Of a stretch of 32,180 nt of DNA, positions 26,160 through 32,180 are shown piece after piece; within the stretch, counting starts at the first letter, position 1; each line of letters opens with the position of its first letter. Location: positions 1-32,180 of the forward strand of contig JADLDC010000164.1 in NCBI GenBank assembly GCA_020846885.1. Reading direction: 5' to 3'. Under the pieces are notes generated by a model. That model was given only the letters and a program-made list of their open reading frames with translations. It was not told where the DNA came from and ran no database searches. Origin of the DNA: Acidobacteriota bacterium (GTDB lineage: Bacteria; Acidobacteriota; Blastocatellia; Pyrinomonadales; Pyrinomonadaceae). The position numbers and the translations under genes were made by a program.

Positions 26160-26215
26160 AATTAAAAAGTAAAAGCCGCCTATCCAGCTATCGCAAGATC
26201 AGCGGCATTTAGCTT
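26160..26215 (-). terminator. Weak hairpin plus T-run after the BI-1 gene
   Basis: On the minus strand, past the BI-1 stop, GCCGC and GCGGC can pair across a loop of about 20 bases, followed by TTTTACTTTTT. The long loop makes the stem weak, so the call is tentative. Confidence 0.35.
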
Positions 26216-26228
26216 AGCGCAGTTTAGT

Positions 26229-26933
26229 TCAATCCCGTGAACTGAAAATGCTCAAAATATACCAAAACAGAAGGGCAATGCTGGCAAAGAGTGTCAGCGA
26301 CGCTGCCACGTGCTGGTTGGTATTGTATCGGTGCATTACGTTCGAGGTGTTATACAAGATCGCGGTTCCCGCAAACGCGACCATCACGAACGCGAATACA
26401 CTCCCGAGCGAAAAGCCGAAGATCAGGCTTGCCGCTATAAACCCAAGGGCCGCAAATCCGCCAATAGCCAGGATCGGGCCGAGAAAGCTGAAGTCGGTCC
26501 GCGTCAAAAAGACCGTTGCCGTTATCCCTAAAAAAAGGCCCAGTGTCACAATGCCGGCCTTCGGTATCACGCTGGCATCAGAATAGACCGCGGCGATGAA
26601 TATCAGCGGTACGAATATGACCGCCTCGGCCAGGACGTATAACCCGAGGCCCAGATACTGCATTGCCGACGACGTCTGGGAATTTGCCCACCAATTGGCC
26701 AGGAATGAGATGCCCATAAAGGCGCCCAAAACGATTAGCCACGAAAATCGTCCGCCGAGCATGGTCATCGCGATATCGTCGGCGTATCCAGACGCAAAGA
26801 TCGCAAATTCGATCCCGACAAAGGCAAGGATGGCCGCGGCAAGCAGAAGGTATGTCTTCCGAATGAACTGAGCCCTTGCAGAAGGAGCGGCATCAGCCGC
26901 AGACGCACCGAATGAGGTTGTAAAGTTTTCCAT
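26229..26933 (-). CDS. Bax inhibitor-1/YccA family membrane protein
   Basis: 234 aa with seven hydrophobic segments. The N-terminal SARAQFIRKTYLLLAAAILA, the central AVIFVPLIFIAAVYSDASVI and TAVFLTRTDFSFLGPILAIG, and the final SLTLFASIALLFWYILSIFS match the BI-1/TMBIM family (pH-sensitive Ca2+ channels or FtsH-associated proteins in bacteria). The start at 26933 gives the usual length. Confidence 0.9.
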   Translation of the reverse strand: MENFTTSFGASAADAAPSARAQFIRKTYLLLAAAILAFVGIEFAIFASGYADDIAMTMLGGRFSWLIVLGAFMGISFLANWWANSQTSSAMQYLGLGLYVLAEAVIFVPLIFIAAVYSDASVIPKAGIVTLGLFLGITATVFLTRTDFSFLGPILAIGGFAALGFIAASLIFGFSLGSVFAFVMVAFAGTAILYNTSNVMHRYNTNQHVAASLTLFASIALLFWYILSIFSSRD

Positions 26934-27179
26934 ATAGGTAACAGTGGCTTAGATGGCCCACCAGCGGCAGACGTTTGCAGCAAAACTATTCGACAGGCGG
27001 CCGCCGGTTCCCAACTGTACTGGCACTTGTCGAACAGTATACATCAGAACACAAGAAAAGGGCCCGCGACCTTGCATATCTCGGGACCAATTCAAACTAG
27101 GCCTCTTCCGCAAATTGTGGTGTCCGGGCCGGGTGATCGGCCGCAGCGGTAAATCGCTCGAAGCTCCTGAGACATCGGT

Positions 27180-29459
27180 TCAGTGCAGGGTTATACTGTC
27201 ACTGATCGATCGGCCGTCTCGCGGTTGGCCGTCGTCGTCCGCGATTTGCTCGGATGGCAGCCATTGCGGGCGTTTGTAAAGAAGCTCTTCGGTTTCCTCG
27301 CGGCCCTTGGGTTTTGCCAACAGATATCCCTGGCCGTAATCACACCCCAAATTCTGCAGTACAGCGAGTTGCGGCTTGGTCTCGATCCCTTCCGCGATAA
27401 CGCGCATTTTAAGATTCTTCGCCAGTGAGATCACGGTTTGAAGGACTTCGGAATCCTCACCGTGCTCGCCAACCCGGTTAACGAACGAACGGTCGATCTT
27501 TAGCGTATCGAAAGGAAGTCGGTGCAGCACACTCAGGCTTGAGTACCCGGTACCAAAATCGTCAATGCTCAGCTGGACGCCTATCTCCTTGAGCCGGCCG
27601 AGAATATGTATCGTGTGCTCTGCATTTTCCATCGCCGTGCTTTCGGTTATTTCGAGCTTTAGTGTTCGGGCCGCAACTCGCGAGGACTGGAGTGCGCCGA
27701 CGACATCGTCGATCAGCAGGTTTTTTGTCAGATGTTTGCCAGAGATGTTGACGCTGACCACCAGGTCGCGATATTCGGGCGCGATCTTTTGCCATTCGGC
27801 CAATTGACGGCAGGATTCGTGAAGGATCCAGATCGTTATTGGAAGAATCAGCCCTGAATCTTCGGCGATAGGAATGAAGCGGAAAGGCGGGATCATTCCC
27901 ATCTTTGCGTGATGCCAGCGAAGCAATGCCTCAAAGCCGATAAGCCTTCCGTCCGTCAGCGAGACGATCGGCTGATAATGCAGGCTCATCTCATTTCTTT
28001 CGACCGCATGCCGCAGGTCCATTTCAAGCCGAATGCGTTCGAGAAAGCGATCACGCATCTCGCGATTGAATACGGCCGGGCCATCGTTCTTTTCCTTTGC
28101 GAAATGCATTGCAATGTCAGCGTCGCGAAGGATTTCTTCGGGCGTGTCATATTCCGGATCGGACGGTGCGATGCCAATATTCAGGTCTATGGTGATGCTG
28201 TGGCCGCCAAGCGAAAAGGGCTGCGTCAGGCTCTTGTAGATCCTTCGCGCGACCTTCTGCGCCTTGTCGGCGTTCGGAAGGTCACGGAGGATGATAGCGA
28301 ATTCATCTCCGCCAATGCGGGCAACGACATCGCCCGGGTTCAGCATTCGGATAAACCTTTTTGCGGCCACGACCAGGACCTTGTCGCCGATCGTATGGCC
28401 CAGCGAGTCGTTGATATCCTTAAAGCCTCGAATGTCGAGGAACAATACCTGGAAAGCGATCGAACTGTCCGCCTTGCTCTCCTCGATCATTCGTCGAAGC
28501 ACATCACCGAAATTCTTTCGGTTCGCAAGTCCGGTCAGCGAATCATGCAATGCCGCGTGCTGAAAATCACGTTCGCTTTTGCGAAGGGCAATGTTCGCCT
28601 GTTCTTCCTTTGAGAGGGCCAGCTGCAGCTGCGACGCATGGCTTTCGGCTTCGAGCCTTCGTTCGCGCTCAGCCGCGGCCTTGGCACGCTCGGCTTCTTC
28701 GACTTGGGCAAATGCCGTGTTCACCTCGCCGATTGACTGGCGGTAACTTAGGAAAGCGACCGCAATGGCCAGCAATGCTGTAGCCGCGGTGATGATGTCG
28801 CCGTAGTTAACGAGTTTGAAAACTATCCCTGCCAATCCAATACCGACGATCTGGGTCATCGAACTTGAAAAGCAATATTTTTTCCACGTTTCCCAAAGGC
28901 TCTCGCCCGTCTTTAGTGTGTGAAAGATCGCGGCAAACGACGAAGACATCATGAACTGCGATAGGCCGAGTACGCCAAGGAGCGTGATCAGATGCTGCGT
29001 TTTCTCGGGCGTAAAGTCAGGGCCGGCGATGCCCTGGACGATCAGCAGGACAATGAACGTGGTCGTTGTCGCTAGAATGTTGATCGCAATGTTCGTCGGG
29101 ATCATCAGCGGCCCCCAAGGATGGCCGGACCGTTTTAGATAAAGACAATTTGCCAAGGTTTCAACTGCCGCAAGGATGATCGCCCCTTCACCTCCGTACA
29201 GAAGAAATGCAAGAAAGATCAATGAGTCGGCAAAGCTTATCGCGAATCTCGAACGAGGCAGCGTCAGAGTGACGTGCGGAGAGGCCAGTGCTGCGAAGGC
29301 CAGCACGAAAAGAAACCCCCAGCCTATCGTTGTCCGCGGCAGGTTCGCAACGGCGTACACAAGACAAAGCGCTCCTAAACCGATCACCACTACCTTGACG
29401 GAAGTCGAGAATCGTTCGCGGTTTACAACCTGCGCATTATCGAAGGTTTTGCTGGACAT
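27180..29459 (-). CDS. Membrane GGDEF-EAL cyclic-di-GMP protein
   Basis: About 759 aa from the ATG at 29459 (MSSKTFDNAQVVNRERFSTS); the track start is a TTG further upstream. An N-terminal membrane sensor has about six to eight helices (VKVVVIGLGALCLVYAVANL ... IITAATALLAIAVAFLS). A coiled coil (EEAERAKAAAERERRLEAES) leads to a GGDEF domain (LTGLANRKNF, ARIGGDEFAIIL) and an EAL domain. GGDEF is intact but the upstream RxxD inhibitory site is absent (NPGDVVARIGGDEF). The EAL catalytic residues are all visible: FEALLRW, VSVNISG, LEITES, DDFGTGYSSL, LKIDRSFV, AEGIET, YGQGY. It could make and break cyclic-di-GMP; the EAL half looks active. Confidence 0.93.
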   Translation of the reverse strand: MSSKTFDNAQVVNRERFSTSVKVVVIGLGALCLVYAVANLPRTTIGWGFLFVLAFAALASPHVTLTLPRSRFAISFADSLIFLAFLLYGGEGAIILAAVETLANCLYLKRSGHPWGPLMIPTNIAINILATTTTFIVLLIVQGIAGPDFTPEKTQHLITLLGVLGLSQFMMSSSFAAIFHTLKTGESLWETWKKYCFSSSMTQIVGIGLAGIVFKLVNYGDIITAATALLAIAVAFLSYRQSIGEVNTAFAQVEEAERAKAAAERERRLEAESHASQLQLALSKEEQANIALRKSERDFQHAALHDSLTGLANRKNFGDVLRRMIEESKADSSIAFQVLFLDIRGFKDINDSLGHTIGDKVLVVAAKRFIRMLNPGDVVARIGGDEFAIILRDLPNADKAQKVARRIYKSLTQPFSLGGHSITIDLNIGIAPSDPEYDTPEEILRDADIAMHFAKEKNDGPAVFNREMRDRFLERIRLEMDLRHAVERNEMSLHYQPIVSLTDGRLIGFEALLRWHHAKMGMIPPFRFIPIAEDSGLILPITIWILHESCRQLAEWQKIAPEYRDLVVSVNISGKHLTKNLLIDDVVGALQSSRVAARTLKLEITESTAMENAEHTIHILGRLKEIGVQLSIDDFGTGYSSLSVLHRLPFDTLKIDRSFVNRVGEHGEDSEVLQTVISLAKNLKMRVIAEGIETKPQLAVLQNLGCDYGQGYLLAKPKGREETEELLYKRPQWLPSEQIADDDGQPRDGRSISDSITLH

Positions 29460-29507
29460 CTGAGGCAGACTTCTGCTACAAGGAGGGAGGTGCTGTAGGC
29501 CAAACAA

Positions 29508-29720
29508 AGTTTAACATTCCTTGATCAGAAAATACAGCAAAAAATGAAGGCTGGTCCAACCGAAATGTATACAAAATAACCACATTCCGAGTGTATACCT
29601 GATAATCAGTCCGCTAACTGTTGTTAAGACAATACTTACATGTCGGACAAGCGACGACTGGCAACAAAATATACAGTTTTCGCCCGAACCATATTTTGGG
29701 ATCCTAGCGGTTTGCTTCGA
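29508..29720. other. AT-rich intergenic region with no gene
   Basis: Between the GGDEF-EAL start and the small repeat-protein promoter, the sequence is more AT-rich than its surroundings and contains two TGTATAC words (about 29565 and 29593). No ORF was found. It may hold regulatory sites for either divergent gene. Confidence 0.4.
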
Positions 29721-29725
29721 CTGTA

Positions 29726-29792
29726 ACTAGTTGTAAAAGCACTAGTTATAAGAATATTGATCTGATGTCTGATTTGTGGCACGGAGGTTGTA
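29726..29792 (+). promoter_or_regulatory. Sigma-54-like promoter with upstream tandem sites
   Basis: TGGCACGGAGGTTGTA (29777-29792) fits the -24/-12 pattern with correct spacing; the -12 element is TTGTA, not TTGCA. About 25-50 bases upstream are two near-identical words, ACTAGTTGTAA and ACTAGTTATAA, 15 bases apart, which could be activator sites. The promoter points to the GILVTG-repeat gene. Confidence 0.55.
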
Positions 29793-29847
29793 TTTAGGGA
29801 GGGCAGGTCGGAGCGAAAGGCTCAAAATTAAAACCTGGAGAAGAAAA

Positions 29848-30144
29848 ATGAAAAACATCAAAAACATCGTCGCAGCATTCCTGATCGTCACTTTCCTCAG
29901 CGTCAGCACCTTCGCAGGTGACGGCATCCTCGTTACCGGCAGAGACGGCATCCTCGTTACGGGCGTAGCGGCAGAGCCGACACCCTGCACGGCGTCAGCG
30001 GTAGACGGCATCCTCGTAACGGGCCGCGACGGCATCCTGGTAACAGGCTTTGCGGGGATCCTTGTCACGGGCTTCACCGGAATTCTAGTGACGGGATTGA
30101 CGGGCACCAGCACCTGCCGCGGCGGCCTGCTCATCAGCGACTAG
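29848..30144 (+). CDS. Small secreted protein with six GILVTG repeats
   Basis: 98 aa from the ATG at 29848, preceded by CTGGAGAAG. A signal peptide (MKNIKNIVAAFLIVTFLSVS, cleavage likely after FA) is followed by repeats: DGILVTGRDGILVTG, a spacer with one cysteine (EPTPCTASA), VDGILVTGRDGILVTG, FAGILVTGFTGILVTGLTG, and the tail STCRGGLLISD with the second cysteine. All six copies encode GILVTG exactly while using different codons (for example CTC/CTG/CTT/CTA and GTT/GTA/GTC/GTG), which points to selection on the peptide. Short hydrophobic repeats suggest a beta-strand stack or a self-associating secreted peptide (inference). I do not recognise a named family. A strong terminator follows. Confidence 0.82.
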   Translation: MKNIKNIVAAFLIVTFLSVSTFAGDGILVTGRDGILVTGVAAEPTPCTASAVDGILVTGRDGILVTGFAGILVTGFTGILVTGLTGTSTCRGGLLISD

Positions 30145-30252
30145 TAACAAATACGACGCTTCTCTTCAGTGAGCCAAACGGCTTCCACCGAGCGGGACTG
30201 GACAAGTCCAACGAAGAAAAAAACTTGGGTAGATGTCGTCCTTGGACCTCAA

Positions 30253-30288
30253 GCCCGCCGAATCGCTCGGCGGGCCTTTTTTGTTTTG
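30253..30288 (+). terminator. Rho-independent terminator
   Basis: GCCCGCCGA and TCGGCGGGC form a perfect 9-bp stem with an ATCGC loop, followed by CTTTTTTGTTTTG. It ends the transcript of the GILVTG gene, before the convergent cysteine desulfurase. Confidence 0.9.
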
Positions 30289-30295
30289 TAATACC

Positions 30296-31492
30296 TTAGC
30301 CGATCGCACTTTTTCCTGAATGGACGGGTGCGAGTGTTCGCAGGGCATCAATCGACTTTGAGAGCACTTCGAGTACTCGGTCAACGTCCTCCCTGGTATT
30401 CGCCCTCCCAAAACTGAACCGGATCGCACCGCGGGCGAGTTCATCCCCGCGGCCGAGGGCGCGGATGACTGGCGAAGGTTCGAGCGACCCTGACGAACAA
30501 GCAGAGCCGGTCGAGACCGCAATTCCCTGCATATCCAGATTGATCAAAAGCCCCTCGCCTTCTATTCCGCGAAACGAGATGTTGGCAATATTCGGCAGCC
30601 TTTGGGCCGGATCGCCGTTGAGAAGTGATCCCGGGATATTTTCCAGTACAGATCCTTCTAACCGGTCTCGAAGGCGGCCCAGACGGACCGATTCTTCTCC
30701 GAGCTGTTTTCCGGCGATCTCGCATGCCGCACCAAAAGCAACGATAAGCGGCACCGGTTCTGTTCCGCCGCGAACGCCCCGTTCCTGGCGGCCGCCGATG
30801 TTCTGCGGATGCAGGCGTACGCCGCGTCTGACGTATAAAGCTCCGATGCCTTTTGGTGCATTGATCTTATGGGCCGACGTCGAAAGCAGATCGCAGCCGA
30901 TCTCTTCGACATCGACGGCGATCTTTCCGGCCGCCTGAACGGCGTCGGTGTGAAACCATATCTTTCTTCCACCGGCCCGTAGCTCGCGGACAAGTTTTCC
31001 TATTTCCTGCACCGGCTGTATCGTACCTATCTCATTATTTGCGATCATCACCGAGACAAGTATCGTCTCCCCGCGAATTGCCGCTCGAACATCTTCGATC
31101 TTTACAATGCCGTTATCGTAAACCGGCAAATAGGTAACGGCAAAGCCCTGTTTTTCAAGGTCTTCGCAAACATTTTTGACCGATGGATGCTCGATGGATG
31201 ATGTGACGATATGCGGCGGCCCTGTTGTGCGGTTTCGCGACACAAGTCCGCGAACAGCAAGATTATTGGCTTCGGTGCCGCCGGATGTAAATACGATCTC
31301 GTTCGGCCGAGCGTTGATCAACCCGGCGGCCTGATGCCTCGCTTTATCGACAGCCCCTTTGGTTTCCTGGCCAAAGAAATGGATGCTTGATGCGTTGCCA
31401 AACTTTTCGGTCAGATAAGGCATCATCGCGGCCAGCACATCCGGATCCACCGGCGTTGTGGCGCTGTTGTCGAGATATATCCTTCGGAACAT
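30296..31492 (-). CDS. Cysteine desulfurase (NifS/IscS type)
   Basis: 398 aa, PLP-dependent. The N-terminal YLDNSATTPVDPDVLAAM, the PLP-lysine motif STSAHKINAPKGIGALYVRR near residue 200, and the catalytic-cysteine loop STGSACSSGSLEPSPVIRAL near 325 identify the NifS/IscS group. It removes sulfur from cysteine for Fe-S clusters and thio-modifications; some relatives also act on selenocysteine. No isc/suf partner is in the window. The start ATG at 31492 is supported by the conserved N-terminal motif. Confidence 0.96.
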   Translation of the reverse strand: MFRRIYLDNSATTPVDPDVLAAMMPYLTEKFGNASSIHFFGQETKGAVDKARHQAAGLINARPNEIVFTSGGTEANNLAVRGLVSRNRTTGPPHIVTSSIEHPSVKNVCEDLEKQGFAVTYLPVYDNGIVKIEDVRAAIRGETILVSVMIANNEIGTIQPVQEIGKLVRELRAGGRKIWFHTDAVQAAGKIAVDVEEIGCDLLSTSAHKINAPKGIGALYVRRGVRLHPQNIGGRQERGVRGGTEPVPLIVAFGAACEIAGKQLGEESVRLGRLRDRLEGSVLENIPGSLLNGDPAQRLPNIANISFRGIEGEGLLINLDMQGIAVSTGSACSSGSLEPSPVIRALGRGDELARGAIRFSFGRANTREDVDRVLEVLSKSIDALRTLAPVHSGKSAIG

Positions 31493-31665
31493 TTCTTTAT
31501 TTTAGATCAGCAAGGGCGTACGCACGAAACCGCCATGCCCGATGATCAATTCTGCGGAATACACGCAGCATGGCTGTGGCTTCTACGGTTAGATGGTGTG
31601 GATGCAACCGTTTCAGCGTGTTTTTAGATGTCATAAGCTGGCTCATGTTACGGGGAGCGAACTTT

Positions 31666-32180
31666 ATGACATTACTTTGCAAAGGATTTATTTATTGCGT
31701 TTGCCTATTTCTTTTTGCCGGGCTTGTTCTCGGGCAGGAACGGAGGTATGAGGATAAAACAGAGTCGCCCTATTTTTTTGTACAGGGCGACCCGGCCATT
31801 GACCGGCTGCCGCTCAAGAGCACCAACGTCAACATTGCGGTTTCGGGCGTTATCGCTGATGTGACAGTCGTTCAAACATATCGCAACGAGGGGACAAGGC
31901 CGATAAACGCGACCTACTTGTTCCCGGCTTCGACCCGGGCAGCAGTCTATTCGATGCGGATGCGTATTGGGAACCAGTTGATCGTCGCAAAAATAAAACA
32001 ACGCGAGGCGGCGAAGCAGGAATTTGAGCAGGCAAAGAAAGAAGGCAAGAGCGCCTCATTGCTTGAAGAGAACAGGCCGAATGTTTTCTCGATGAAGCTG
32101 GCCAATATGATGCCGAACGATGATGTTGAGATCGAGCTGCGTTATACCGAACTGCTGGTGCCGACTGACGGCGTTTATCA
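31666..32180 (+). CDS. VIT-domain secreted/membrane protein (3'-truncated by window edge)
   Basis: Not in the ORF track because it runs off the window. It starts at an ATG (MTLLCKGFIYCVCLFLFAGL) preceded by GGGGAGCG. A signal peptide of about 22 residues ends near VLG. A VIT (vault/inter-alpha-trypsin) domain follows: LKSTNVNIAVSGVIADVTVV, QTYRNEGTRPINATYLFPAS, KQREAAKQEFEQAKKEGKSA, LLEENRPNVFSMKLANMMPN and VEIELRYTELLVP. VIT domains usually precede a von Willebrand A domain, which would lie beyond the window. Function probably extracellular binding. Confidence 0.9.
   Translation, partial: MTLLCKGFIYCVCLFLFAGLVLGQERRYEDKTESPYFFVQGDPAIDRLPLKSTNVNIAVSGVIADVTVVQTYRNEGTRPINATYLFPASTRAAVYSMRMRIGNQLIVAKIKQREAAKQEFEQAKKEGKSASLLEENRPNVFSMKLANMMPNDDVEIELRYTELLVPTDGVY

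Noticed and set aside
26934-27179. Possible RNA gene or small ORF between the BI-1 and GGDEF-EAL genes
   Set aside because: I found no convincing fold, tRNA-like pattern, ribosome-binding site or coding signal.
29742-30134. Minus-strand 130-aa ORF with repeated PVTRMPS
   Set aside because: It is the antisense shadow of the GILVTG repeats; it lacks a ribosome-binding site, while the plus strand has signal peptide, promoter and terminator.
31497-31682. 61-aa minus-strand ORF upstream of the cysteine desulfurase
   Set aside because: It begins at a TTG without a ribosome-binding site and overlaps the start region of the divergent VIT-domain gene.

Overview
The window looks like a chromosomal segment of an Acidobacteriota genome, most plausibly a Blastocatellia/Pyrinomonadales-type organism. 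This is inferred from gene content and style: an SSS symporter coupled to a large secreted PIG-L deacetylase, a secreted VIT-domain protein, an atpDC pair detached from other ATP synthase genes, an AtpD with a beta-subunit insertion, and many hairpin-forming intergenic repeats. No rRNA or tRNA gene is visible, so the taxonomy is not proven. Most genes are housekeeping, but several intergenic and small-gene features are unusual.

Layout. 1-6211 (+): 3' part of mutL, a 45-aa membrane peptide, an SSS symporter that looks leaderless, and a secreted PIG-L protein; a perfect 27-bp inverted repeat lies across the symporter/PIG-L junction. 6297-14158 (-): a 59-aa protein, a biotin carrier protein with a small membrane protein, a 1-Cys-type peroxiredoxin, a CorC/HlyC protein, zwf, ybeY, a vapB/vapC-type toxin-antitoxin pair overlapping ybeY, a 78-aa protein, and phoH. 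14263-17417 (+): a near-perfect sigma-54 promoter precedes a stress-like cluster (72-aa unknown, 63-aa KTG/'plasmid stabilization'-like protein, YtxH protein, baeRF/Vms1-like protein, SDR). 17436-20461: three related arrays of hairpin (REP-like) units surround a collagen-like secreted protein and a 138-aa conserved hypothetical. 20632-25322 (+): atpD-atpC with terminator, then xseA, a DUF2939-like membrane protein, xseB. 25333-29459 (-): a zinc-ribbon membrane protein coupled to a peroxiredoxin with an in-frame UGA at its peroxidatic cysteine position, a BI-1/YccA protein and a GGDEF-EAL protein. 29777-30288 (+): a sigma-54-like promoter, a small secreted protein made of GILVTG repeats, and a terminator. 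30296-31492 (-): cysteine desulfurase. 31666-end (+): start of a VIT-domain protein.

The two most notable items are the peroxiredoxin at 25590-26147, which reads as a selenoprotein (UGA exactly at the catalytic cysteine, followed by a SECIS-like hairpin with a GG loop at suitable spacing), and the GILVTG-repeat secreted peptide at 29848-30144, whose six repeats keep the peptide while their codons have diverged. The repeats are the third theme: at least five families of palindromic or inverted-repeat elements occupy the gaps, and some of them supply stop codons, a ribosome-binding site, or part of a signal peptide to adjacent genes.
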